Source of the DNA: Labyrinthula sp. Ha
Lineage: Eukaryota; Sar; Bigyra; Labyrinthulida; Labyrinthulaceae
Direction: 5' to 3'
DNA length: 64,000 bases
Assembly: GCA_015227615.1 (NCBI GenBank)
Contig: JAALGZ010000008.1
Span: 434,001-498,000 of the forward strand
This document shows positions 48,251 through 58,746 of this stretch, piece by piece; position 1 is the stretch's first letter, and each line of letters starts with the position of its first letter. The position numbers and the translations under genes were made by a program. The notes beneath the pieces were generated by a model. The model was not told the DNA's origin. It saw nothing but the letters and a program-made list of their open reading frames with translations, and did no database searches.

Positions 48251-50912
48251 GCTAAATCTATTGCTTCTACTTTGTCTTTGATTTTTGCACGCATCCTATT
48301 ATCATCATCTTGTCCATTTTTCGCAGCACCTAAACCTACATCAATATTCTCCAAATCCATGAACTCTTCCTGCTCAGGAAAGTCTGCTCCAAATACATAA
48401 GGTGGTACTTTTAGCGCGTTTTTCGGAGTAGAGCTGTCCATTCCAGAATAGAAGGACTTTACATTGATCATTTGACTTTCTTCTTCTCCTACATAATCCA
48501 AAAACCACTTCGCAAATGTTGGCTTCTCTTCTATACTTTTACCTTTCTCCATCCTTCTTTTAAGGGTATTAAATGGGTTTAGGTTGTATTTTGGCAGTAT
48601 TTCATCTCCTAGAATTAGATCGTCACATTCTTGAACGTCTAAAATAAGGGCTTAAACCTCGTAAAAGAAAAAAACACGATGTCCATCCTGATCTACCACA
48701 GTGATCTCTGGAAACTGTACCACTTCTCACACCGGATATATAGCACCTCCGGCTGCCTGTACCCTAAAGGGTTTCTCTAGCTTTTTTATCTTACTACAAT
48801 GCTTCTTCAAATTCTGATGAATGATACTCTTGAAGGCTCCAGAATCTAGCAGGACTTTGTTCTTAAATCCATTTATATCAACCTCGATAATAGCTCTGTT
48901 CGACACCTCCTTTTTCTCATTCACTTTACAACACTTCTCCTTATTTTCTGCTCTTTCTTTAGTCTCTTCGTATCCCTTCAGACTTCATTTCCTTATTTCT
49001 TTCACATAATCTTTCCCTTCATTCTTATTTTCTGGTACATCATCCGCTAACCATTTATACGTCTTTGCTCCAAACAGCTTCTCTGCTTTCGTAGCAAGTG
49101 CCTCAGCTTTTTGAACTCTCTTTGCTGATACCAGTTCAGCTTCTTTTCTTCTTACATAATCCTCCATCCGTTTCTTCAAAACTTCCTCGCCCGGATGAGG
49201 TTTAGCAGGTTCTCCTGCTTTCTTCTTATAATAAGAGGGCTCTGTGCGCCCATATTCCCACTCGTATGTACACAAAAGGGGTGTACGCTTGGGGTTCTGA
49301 AGTGAATTCGGTTTCTTGATTACAGTCTTTTGCGCTTTGACCACAAATCTCGTCTTCTTCATCGGAGTTTTTATCATTGGACCTTTCTCTTTCTTTGCTA
49401 CTCTAGACTTCCTGGCGCAAGGCGGTGGCATACAGCCCATAATATAAGCCTTTAACGCAGTTCTGTCTGTTGCTTTAAGTTCTGGTCTCAAAGTTAAATC
49501 ATCCTCCCGGACCCACATAAAGTCCGGCATCAGCTTCAAGATTGCCTTCGCGATGTCCTTAGGTTTTTTCTCTGCTTCAGGTGGAAGATAGGTTAAAGCT
49601 TCCTCAACGTCTTGAAATACTGCTTCTATTGCATCTTCTTCAATTATTTCAGTGTTGAATTTCACATACTTCTCAATAAGGGCAACTGCATTCGTCGCAG
49701 TTCTACTCCTTTCACTTCTAATCCGTTCCTTGATTGCTTCGATAATACTTTCATTTGAATCGACAGTGCCAGCATTTCTTAACCTCTTAAAAACCTCTTC
49801 ACCTAACATTTCCTTCAAATAGATAAATTTCCTAGTGCAGGGGTTAAGACGCTCCACTTCATAAATGAACTTCTCCATGCTCTTCATATCAAGATCCTCC
49901 AGTGTTGTGATCCTAGCACGACAACCTGCCATCCTGCTAGTTAAGATGTTCATGCTCATTCTGTTTTCCTCCGTTAGCGTCTGAATAATCTCCCTGTTCC
50001 TATTCGTTATCTCTTCACTTCTCCTGGAGTTTCTCTCTTCCATTCTTATCAATAGATCCTCTTGCCTCTTGACATTTCTTTCATCCAGCCTCATTAAAAT
50101 ATCCTCAAACGCCTTGAACATTTGGTTCATATTAGCTTGTCTTTCGCTCATAGCGATATATCTTCCTAAGAACTCCTCCGTTGTTCAAACTTCTTAAAAT
50201 CTTGAAACAAATCAAAACTTCTGAATTAAACTTTTAATATTTCAAAATATTGCGTTTATCGTGCGAATAACTTATGTACGCTACACGTCCCAGGAAATTC
50301 GTTAGTTTTGATATAAAAGTAAGCTTAAACTCTTCTTATAAAACAATCAACAATATATTCTTTTTTCTTATCTCTTAACAAACTTTTTCTTATTACTTCT
50401 TCTTAACTGTTATATTTTACACTAACTATTTCAAGTATAATATGATACCCCATATTTCAACTTAATTCCAATACCATATCATATATAATACATATACCAA
50501 AATCCCCACATATCATTAACGTACCTCAATCGTGGCTAACGATATCTCATTTCAGATTTATATCAGCGAATGTCACAAAATGTAAATTCATAGCATAAAA
50601 CATCAATGAACAAACCACCGCTGTGCCTCATCACGGGCGAAAATTACCACGTAATACGAATGTGAATAGACAACAAATTAGGTTCCCAATTTGCTCAAAT
50701 CAACCATATCTCCCGAAAACACATAAAAAACACTCATAAATGGTTCATAGATACTATAGATACATAGCAGACACTCCCTGAATACCCAGTTATCATTGTA
50801 GGACAATATTTCACAACTAACCACACACTTTATATACCAACACTTGATCCAGGACCAAAATATAACAAAAACTCCACCAAATATTACAACGGGAAGCTAA
50901 ATATATCATAGG
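48250..50912 (-). mobile_element. Second LTR-element fragment, reversed, inside the first (fossil)
   Basis: Minus-strand parts: a gag-like frame at 48,985-50,151 (coiled-coil-like N-terminus MSERQANMNQMFKAFEDILM, basic C-terminal half), then a retropepsin-like region at about 48,580-48,924 with VLLDSGAFKSII and ILGDEILPKYN, then a linker to about 48,250. No RT or integrase is present, so only the 5' part of an element remains. The roughly 760 bp to the right of gag (50,152-50,912) should hold its 5' LTR and leader, but I see no second LTR to confirm it. The gag of the host element resumes right of 50,912. It is broken and younger than the element it interrupts. Confidence 0.78.
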
Positions 50913-51331
50913 AATAATGTCAGACGTTACATGTTGAACGTACCGAGCATGGGAAACGACATAAGTTACCTAGTTGGTGGACAAAGGATCAGAAGAGAAG
51001 GTACGGTATGGAAAGGGGGTTATGCTTATATTGCTTCACGGAGAATCATAGGGCAGCACAGTGCCCGCTGTTGGGAGAAAAAGGGGTTGTCAGGAAGGTA
51101 GCAAAGGCACCAGAAGAGTCCGGAATAGGAGATTTACAAACTAAGCTTATTAAAGAACTAATTGAAGAAAAACCAGGGAGTGGAGATACATTCCCCCAGG
51201 AAATTGATGAAGTTAAGGAAACAATAGAAGGCAGTGGACGTGCGTGCATGGTTAAGGAGTTTTATGCGGAGGAGTCACTGAGGGGAGATACGGAGCCCAA
51301 GGTGACGGGGCAGGTGAACCTGATGACCTAG
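50913..51331 (+). pseudogene. LTR element gag, second segment with zinc knuckle (fossil)
   Basis: The plus frame resumes at about 50,915 and soon reaches a nucleocapsid CCHC knuckle, CLYCFTENHRAAQC (C-x2-C-x4-H-x4-C). An acidic linker follows. No aspartic-protease motif is visible between this knuckle and the RT, where Ty3 elements usually carry it. Confidence 0.8.
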
Positions 51332-51499
51332 TTACAACTTATGTGGGGCAACGGGAACCCGGTTTCTTCGACAATGTTATATTAAATAAGAAAGAAGAGA
51401 TGGAAAACAAAGAAGAAATTATAAAGCAACTGCACAATAGTCTGAATTCGATAAAAGAAAAGTTCTCCATGGACAGTGACAAATGGCAAGAGCTGCAGA

Positions 51500-53200
51500 G
51501 CCTGTAACTGAAATACGATGACGTTTTCGCCGTGTCGCAGACAGGTTGCTCGATGAGTCGGCTGAGCCCGGTGGGAGTATATATTAAGCCCAGGGCTCAG
51601 CCATTTAATAACAAGCCACATCCTGTTACCGGAGAAAAGAAGAAGTTATTGGAAAAGAAGTTAAAGGATCTAGAGAGTATTGGAGCCCTCGAGAGGGATC
51701 CAAACCCATATTCCAGCAGCCCTGTGTTCGTCGTTCCGAAGCCTCAAAAGAATAAATTTAGAGTGGTTATTGACTTAACCAGACTTAATCGCAATACTGA
51801 GGCCAACACAGGATGTCTTCCTCGTTGGAAGACTCAGTTTAGCTGGTTGCCTAAAGGATGCAAACACTTTGGACTCTATGATGCCCTGTCTGGTTTTGAT
51901 ATGCTGAGAATAACTCCCGAAAGTGAGAAATATTTTGGAATTTCTACCATGATGGGAGTGTACAGATTAAAGTGTGCACCGATGAGTTATCATATCACTC
52001 CCTTTATTTATAGCGAGCGAATAATTAGCGAAGTTTTGAACGTTGAAGAGTCTCATTTATTTGGAGCAGCGAGATCGGGAATTCTTCAATGGCTGGAAGA
52101 CAGTCTATTATACTCATTAACTTGGAAAGGGTTCTTGGAAACAACCGAAACATTCCTGAAAAGATGCAGACAAAGATTCCTTAGGCTAAACCTGCTTAAG
52201 TATGAGCTATATAGTAACTCGCCAACCTGGTGCGGTAGGGTGATAACTCCAACCGGATGGATGTTCAGCCAAAAGCATTACAACAAGATACGTCAGATAT
52301 CGAGACCCCTCAACATTGGTCACCAGGGAACGGTCTTGTACATCAGCAACTGGCTGTCAACTAACATCCCGAAATATGCGGAGACACGACAGGCTTTGTG
52401 GGAACGGTTACAGGAGCTAACATTACTACTAACTACAGAGAAGCAACGCAAGAATAAGAAGAGGAGAAAGGAAGTATCTATTAAAGAAGTCTGGACTGAT
52501 GCCGATCAAGAACTGCTGAAAAATCTTAAGAGGTTTATTGAAGATAGCTGCAGAAAGCAACTAACAAATTATGATCCCAAGCAGATGATAGGTCTTTTTA
52601 GTGATGTGAGCGACCTACATTGGAGCTCAGTGCTAGTTTGTAAACAGTTGCTGAACGAACCTTGGAAGCCAACATTTTTTCTTTCAGGTACATTCACGAA
52701 TGCTAGCGTTAGGTTGAGTGTAACGTCTAAGGAATTCTACCCCATTTTACTAACCTCACCCGATTTATGTATTTTTTATTGGGACATCCATCACCGAATA
52801 AAATATATACGGATCATAATAATCTAATAGGTCTTTTTGACGTAGGATCGAACCAAAAGATAGTCGAAGTGGGGCGCTTGCACAGATTGAAGTTGCTTGT
52901 GCAGGAGTTTAACTTGGAATTCGAACACATCCCGGGCCAAGAGAACACAGTAGCGGATTTTCTTTCCCGTTGGGGATATGGTGAAGAAGCCGAAATGCAA
53001 GAGAAGCGTATTATGGAAGAAACATTTCCGGTGCAAATAGATGGATTATTGTCTAACACCCCTAAGAAACAAATAGTCCAAATACTTGGCAAAAGAGCTA
53101 CAGCGGCTAAGGTTACAAGTGCTGAGAGGTTTGTGAGGAATACAGAATATAATGATTTCTTGAAGGCCAGAATCAGCTACCTTTTCCCAGATAGGTATCC
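51500..53200 (+). pseudogene. LTR element reverse transcriptase and RNase H (fossil)
   Basis: RT landmarks: SPVFVVPKPQKNKFRVVIDL, then YDALSGFDMLRITPESEKYF, the TMMGVYRLKCAPM block, the palm-motif region around QWLEDSLLYS, and thumb/connection sequence. RNase H follows, with a TDHNNLIGL block and HIPGQENTVADFLSRWGYG at about 52,930-52,985. The order RT-RNase H-integrase is that of Ty3/Gypsy rather than Copia elements. Confidence 0.88.
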
Positions 53201-53219
53201 ATTGTGACAGACTATAACC

Positions 53220-54755
53220 TTGATTAAAACAGAGGACCTCCTTCAAATACAGAAGCAGGACGTGAAACCCGATTGGACTTTCGACTCACAGCATGGTTGC
53301 TACCTCAAAGAAAGAAAGAAGGTGGTACCGCAGGGTTGGATGGTTAGAGGGCTGAGCCAGCTGCATGCTTGTGGTCAACATTCTTCACAGGAAGCATTAA
53401 AGGGGGAGGCAAAAACCTTTTATTTTGAAGGAATGACAGGGAAGGAACTAGGTGATGCAATAACAATGATTCGCCATTTCTGTCTACATTGCGAGAATAC
53501 CTCGCAAACAAGTAGGAGAAGGTATGTTTGTTATGCTCACTTAATTCACAATGGGTTAATACTTAAAAAATAAGTATTAATACTACCTCCAAACCAAAAT
53601 TCTTTCTATTTCTTTTTTGTTATTGTTTTGCTTTTTGTTTTGTTTTTGTATTTAACTTCTCCTCGTACTACCATCCAACTAGTACTTCTTTAAATACCTT
53701 CATACGCAACTCAACCTACAATTGGTATCTAAATACCATTCAACTTCTCTCAACCTACTTGTGGTATCTAAATGCCTTCCTATGTGTCACTTTACAACAA
53801 TACTTCGATCATTCACGCGAAGGTGCCAAATAGCATTTTACATACAGATTATTTGTATGTCTTAAATGATTATGTTTTAGTAATAACAGATGATTTAAGC
53901 AGGAAAGTGTTGCTAAGATATTCCAAGAAAGCTGACTTGGAAAATGTAGTGAAAACCCTCATCCAGTGGAAACCAACGTGTCGCTTGCCAGAATACTTCA
54001 CCCTATACAGTGATCAGGGTGCTCATTTCGCCAATAGGCTAGTTAAAGAGTTGGTGGAAGAATTTCGAGGCAGTAACCGTACAAGCATTGTGTATGCTCC
54101 GTGGACTAATTCTGGGGCAGAGCGCACTACCAGAGTGATATTAAGTAGCATGAGGTCACTCTGCAGCGAGTTATTATGGGATCCAGAAAAATGGTATGAA
54201 TTGCAACCTTTGATTGAGTGCTACATGAACAACAGGATTAGAGAAAACCTTGACCTAACTCCGAACGAGATATTCTTAGGTCAAAGGATAAAGAGTCCGT
54301 TAATGCCCACCCCGGCTGGAGCTCCTTCAAACAGTGATTCCGTAGCAGTCCTTACATGGAAAGGAAAGAAGTGAAGTATTCAACAAGCCTCACAATCTGT
54401 TAGGCAGTATATGAACCAAGTAGCAAATTCTGTGGAAGTGAACCATGATCGAATATTTAACAAGCTAGAACGAAGAAGGCGAAAGGCTAGAGACGCATTG
54501 AATAAGAGATTTAAGTTGGAGGATTTGCAATATCAGATTGGGAATTGGGTTCTAGTCGCTACAAAAGGGACAAAATCACACCGGGAGAAACTTCGGCTCA
54601 GATGGGCGGGACCTTACAAGATAGTTGGTATTACAGGGAGTCATCTGTACGAAGTAGAAAATATCGATAATAAGAAGTCACAAGTTTACGCCCAACGTCT
54701 CAAGTTCTATTGTGGAAATTGGATGCATGTGGATGAACTGGTGAAATCCTCTTGA
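53220..54755 (+). pseudogene. LTR element integrase (fossil)
   Basis: The HHCC zinc region lies at about 53,340-53,520 (LHACGQHSS and HFCLHCE). The catalytic core is at 53,840-54,330, with VLVITDDLSRK, LYSDQGAHFANRLVKEL and YAPWTNSGAERTTRV, then the TPNEIFLG block. A C-terminal GPY/F-type module lies at 54,411-54,755 (GNWVLVATKG, LRLRWAGPYKIVG). A 200-bp stretch at about 53,575-53,775 between zinc region and core does not look like integrase. Confidence 0.88.
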
Positions 54756-54757
54756 TT

Positions 54758-54950
54758 ATATAATGAGGGGAGATTTGAGGTAGATGAATTCATTTGAGTT
54801 CGGAATTCGAAGGACGGATACCTCCTCCTTACCAGATGGAAATTGTTCGAAACATTCGACCCTACGTGGGAAAAACTATCTGAGATGCTTCATTCAGTAC
54901 CCGAGGCAGTGCGGAAGTTCTTGAAGTCTTCTTACGGGGGTTGAAGAGCC
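54758..54950 (+). pseudogene. LTR element chromodomain (fossil)
   Basis: Directly after the integrase GPY/F module the frame reads GRFEVDEFI, a short variable strand, LLLTRWKLFETFDPTWEKL and VPEAVRKFL. This is the chromodomain pattern of aromatic, RWK-type strand, D-TWE and C-terminal helix, placing the element with chromoviruses. Such domains are known to guide integration to chromatin marks. Confidence 0.78.
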
Positions 54951-55029
54951 AAAGAGGAGATTTCTCGTTTGATGCACGGACAAGTGAACACAGTAAGACG
55001 TAAAGAATAGTACCGTTGGGTCATCATTA

Positions 55030-55418
55030 GCTATCCTGCGGGAGTAGCCGCATTATCAGAAACTGTTAGGCATGGGCTATCGAGGTCAAAGGGTTGGACA
55101 GAAATGAAACGATCAGTTTTAGATGCGCTCATTAGATATAAAGATTTCGGCAGATGGAACCAAATAGTTGCAACAGGGGTGCTGCCGGGCAAGACAAAAA
55201 GCCAGATAATAGTGGAGACAGAGAGCCTTATCCGATCGCAGAAGCTGGCGTATTTTACAGGACTGAGAATTTCTTATCTCAGGATACGAGCCTTCAACGA
55301 CCTACAGCCGGGCCATAGGAGAAAAGGAATGTTAGTTGAGACGGGAAGTAAGAAGCCGAGGGATGAATTTTCCAGAAGGAGAGAAGAAGTTTATGCGCAA
55401 CTAGAAGGGTTACAGTAA
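55030..55418 (+). pseudogene. SANT/Myb-like domain in the LTR element (fossil)
   Basis: The frame contains KGWTEMKRSVLDALIRY, DFGRWNQIVATGVLPGKTKS and QIIVETESLIRSQ: a Trp-anchored three-helix pattern (W-T-E ... FGRW-I ... LPGKT-Q) typical of SANT/Myb-like modules. It lies downstream of the chromodomain and in the same orientation. A basic tail follows. It could be a DNA- or histone-tail-binding accessory domain. The family call is by pattern only. Confidence 0.6.
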
Positions 55419-55436
55419 TTTGCTGAGCTTGCGGAC

Positions 55437-55910
55437 GTGTCTATAATGAGACCAATGGAGGTATCTAATATGGCCCTTACAATTGGTGACATCAAGGGTT
55501 ACTTGGCTTTCATTCAGATGGGTCGAACGTGTTCGGTCACGCGATCCTTAGACACACATGGATTGTTTGAAACGCGAGGTTGGGTTCAAGTTGACAGCGG
55601 ATGGATGGAGGTTTCGACAATGTTTGATAGCGGAGCAACATTTTCTTGTGATTGTTATGATTCATATTCGCGCTATTTCAAGGTCAGGTCGGGGGATAAG
55701 ACCCACAGTAAGCTTCGAACTGTAGAGTTGGTCAATCAAGATTTGAGAAGAACCGCAGAATATGTAACGGTGACCCTTAAGATTAGGGTGCGTTTGCAGA
55801 AAAAGGCTAAGGAGGTTTACTTGAAGCGGGTGAACATATTTTTATTGAGGGGAAATTTTTCTGATCTTTTAGTGAGAAGAAATATCCTACATTCACTGGG
55901 CGCAACCCCG
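55437..55910 (+). pseudogene. Retropepsin-like domain 3' of pol in the LTR element (fossil)
   Basis: The frame contains WMEVSTMFDSGATFSC with the DSGA aspartic-protease motif at 55,626. After about 80 residues comes FSDLLVRRNILHSLG (55,860-55,900), which matches the retropepsin C-terminal strand and helix (DLLIGRDIL-type). Spacing between the two is right for one retropepsin monomer. The position after the chromodomain is unusual. Confidence 0.72.
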
Positions 55911-56099
55911 GAACAAGTTATCTTAGGATCCGAAATAAAGGCGGGAATGGCGTTTCAGGCTAATGCAATCGATCATGAGACGGACTGGCAAAATTTACTA
56001 AATACCGAGCTGCAACGGAAAGTCCTGCGAGAAAAGCTTAACGAAGAAGTACGAGATATTTGTGCCCGAATGTCGCACGAAGCCTGGGACGGTAGCAAA

Positions 56100-56640
56100 C
56101 TGGTTAATATCGAGAAGTGGATGTTTAAACCAATAGGGGATTATTCGCTTAGGGCAAGTCATAAGCATTTGAACGAGCGCTTCACACTTGACCTGTGGAT
56201 TTAGCCGGTGAAAAGTAGGATTTTTCCTCTTGACATATTCAAATTCCTGGGTAGGCAAGAGAAGTTTGATTTATTGCTCATGGATTATCCATGGAAAGCC
56301 CCCGCAGTTTCTTCCCCAACTAGGGGGATGTCATTAACATACGAAATACTACCAGATGAACATATATATACCTTTATCTAGATTGGTACAGAACGGCTAC
56401 GCCATGGTATGGATACTTCCCAGCAAGCTAAAGCTAGTTGTAAATTGGTTGGAAGAACACGGATTTTTCTTGGAAGAAGTATTGGTGTGGATAAAAAAGA
56501 CCAAGTCTCGAAGAAACTTCATTACCCAAGGTGGCCTGATGCTACACAATAAGGAACTGTTACTAGTGGCAAAGCGTGGTAGACCGAGTGGAGCTAGACG
56601 TCACAAATTTTCCGACGTCCTGTATGCTATTCGTTTATAG
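56100..56640 (+). pseudogene. MT-A70-like adenine methyltransferase domain in the LTR element (fossil)
   Basis: It follows the retropepsin-like domain. Blocks in order: FPLDIFKFLGRQ, KFDLLLMDYPWKAP (a DxPW-type motif where the MT-A70 family has its catalytic DPPW, preceded by the usual FD-IL-D strand), a LTYEILPDE block, then PLSRLVQNGYAMVWILPSK, WLEEHGFFLEEVLVWIKKTK, and HNKELLLVAKRG followed by RRHKFSDVLYAI. The run of strand, FLW-like segment, W-I-KT block and S/N-KE-LL-G-KG block is that of METTL3/METTL14-type enzymes, which methylate adenine N6 in RNA or DNA. The C-terminal end is shorter than in METTL3. Domain identity is by pattern, without a database. Confidence 0.78.
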
Positions 56641-57050
56641 TCCAAAAATAAACTTCTTTCTACAAATTCTACGGACTTTCAAAAGGACGACTGTATCGGC
56701 TTGTTCTCAAAGTAGTTTTCTGTGTAAAAGTAGAGTAAAATATAAAGTTATAACTTTTCTTTTTGTATTTTCTTAAACTCTTAATTCGCTTAAACCGCTT
56801 ATATATTACAAGGCACTCGTATTCCAAAAGTATTTGAACAGCTAGTAATACGAATTTATTTCAGTCCATATATTTCAAACTTGAACTAACAATGCCCAGT
56901 ATAGGTACCCATCGAGGAAACCGCCAGAGCTATACACGTTGATAGAAAGCTTGTTCTCCGCTAACAAGAAACTAGAACTATTCAGACGTCGATGGAATTG
57001 CCGCCCCCATTGGACCACGGTAGACAAGGAGCTGTTGTCAACTTGAACTT

Positions 57051-57063
57051 TAGAAGGGGGTAG
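57051..57063 (+). other. Polypurine tract of the LTR element
   Basis: AGAAGGGGG directly precedes the 3' LTR, the expected place for the plus-strand primer of an LTR retrotransposon. It confirms that the extra 3' domains lie inside the element. Confidence 0.75.
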
Positions 57064-57463
57064 TTTAGATCCTGGATCCAATGAGAGTGCAGAGTTCCAG
57101 TTGCTGTCCGGGAGTGAGAGCTGGACTGAAATGTTCCCATATTTAGAGTCCTACCCCGAAGGTTCGGAGAACTAAAAAAGATTCACAAGAAAGCTGAGGG
57201 ACGAAGAGGAAGGGTTCAAGAAGAAGACAGCTGGTAGTCGCAAGAGGAAAGGCAGTCACAGAACTGAAGTAGGGGCATATCGACATGGCTTGAGTGAACG
57301 CGGAAATACAATTGAGTAGTTACAATACGTAAGCAGAAGTAATAGAAAAAGAGATAGTAGTGAACAGAAGATATAATTGTTAAAGTCGTAGTTGAAAAAC
57401 CAGAAGAACATTTTGTAGTAACAAAGAAGCATTCTTAAGAACAATTCCATATTTGGTTAAAAT
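57064..57463 (+). repeat. 3' LTR
   Basis: About 400 bp, the partner of 46,782-47,180. It ends GGTTAAAAT at 57,463, after which the MULE sequence AAGCATTAAGGG resumes. Confidence 0.88.
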
Positions 57464-57477
57464 AAGCATTAAGGGAG

Positions 57478-57849
57478 ATGGGGCGATTAGTCGATGGACC
57501 ACGTGGGTGTATTGAGTTTAAGGGGAGAGTTCCACCTGTGAACGCAGCTTACTTCCCGAGAAAATCAGAAGCTAAATATTCCAAGCTTCTCACCGCATGC
57601 AAAGCGCTCTGTGAACAGGCGAAAAGCAGCAATGAAGGCTGGAAGAAGAGCTATGCAGTAGTCTTGAAGATGACCACTGTGCTCAGGGAGAACCCAGATG
57701 GAGACTTCGGGGATTTGGATGAAGTTTTGGAAGAAAGTAGGATCATGTTTGAATCGCTAAGGAATAGGGTCAAAAAAAGGAAAGGGAAGGGAAAAAGTGT
57801 CGTTTCGCCTCTGAATTTCTCTCAGCCCACTCTTCTCACAGATGAGTGA
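57478..57849 (+). pseudogene. C-terminal tail of the MULE copy 2 transposase
   Basis: Matches the last 120 or so codons of copy 1 (residues from about EMGREVVG onward): a conserved VPPVNAAYFPRKSEAKYSK block, a helical segment SSNEGWKKSYAVVLKMTTVL, and the basic KKRKGKGKSVVSPLNFSQPT end. It was separated from the rest of the transposase by the LTR element. Confidence 0.85.
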
Positions 57850-57906
57850 GAAAAGTGATCTGTTCTTGAACATAAATCTTGAACATAAATCCATGAACCC
57901 AAACCC

Positions 57907-58385
57907 CCCTCCCTTTTTTTGAAATTTAAAATCCTGGAGATTTTTTCTTTGAAATATGAAATCTTGAACCTTTTTATTTTGAAATACATAATCCTTGAGC
58001 CTTTTTCCTTTGAAATATTAAATCTTGAACCTGTTTTGCTTTTAAATATAAAATCTTGAACGTGTTCTTTTGAAATATGAAATCTTGAACCTGTTTTCTG
58101 TTTAAATATAAAATCTTGAACATTTTGTTTATAAATATAAAATACTGAACCTTTTTCTTTTGAAATATAAAATTTTGAACCTGTTTTCTGTTTAAATATA
58201 AAATCTTGAACATTTTGTTTATAAATATAAATTACTGAACCCTTTTTCTTTTGAAATATAAAATCCCGAACCTGTTTTCCTTTTAAATATGAAATCCTGA
58301 ACATTTTGTTCATAAATATAAAATCTTGAAAATTCTTTTTTGAAATATGAATTCTTGAATTTGTTTTCTTGAAATATAAATGTTA
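57907..58385. repeat. AT-rich ~30-bp minisatellite in the tail of MULE copy 2
   Basis: Nearly identical, unit for unit, to the array at 36,541-37,020, including the alternation of three unit types. Just upstream, copy 1 has an extra roughly 40 bp of the CTTGAACATAAAT motif that copy 2 lacks. Confidence 0.9.
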
Positions 58386-58746
58386 AACCCCTTCTCTTTT
58401 GCTTTGAATAATCCCGATCCCTGAGCATTGGCTGAAGTTAAAAATGAGTTTTTACCTTCTGAGCAGCTATGTATCAACAAAACGATGTACCTTTGTCCTT
58501 TACTAACTCGCTTCCTGCACTCCGTTTTGTTGAATATATATATCTCTTGTAAAATCTTGTAAAATTCTGTTCAATCTTGTACAATAATTTTCTATCATGT
58601 AAAATCTTGTCCAATCTTGTAAAATCTCTTTCAATCTTGCAAAATATGGTGTTTTCTGGGTCCTAGCTTTGTCCTGTCCTTCCTTTTATCATGCAACTGT
58701 CATGATTTCAAATTTTTTACTTTGATTTTGTTGGTTTGTTTTTTCT

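Larger units (their letters stand above)
46782..57463 (+). mobile_element. Ty3/chromovirus-like LTR retrotransposon with extra 3' domains (fossil)
   Basis: Roughly 10.7 kb, of which about 2.65 kb is a later reversed insertion (48,250-50,912). Parts in order: 5' LTR, gag with a CCHC zinc knuckle, RT and RNase H, integrase with its HHCC zinc region, chromodomain, a SANT/Myb-like domain, a retropepsin-like domain, an MT-A70 methyltransferase-like domain, polypurine tract, 3' LTR. The two LTRs differ at about 20 of 400 positions by hand count (about 5%), so it is moderately old. It is inserted in MULE copy 2; the flanks share a short duplication ending in AAG. It is broken, with roughly ten interruptions across the coding parts. 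Confidence 0.9.
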
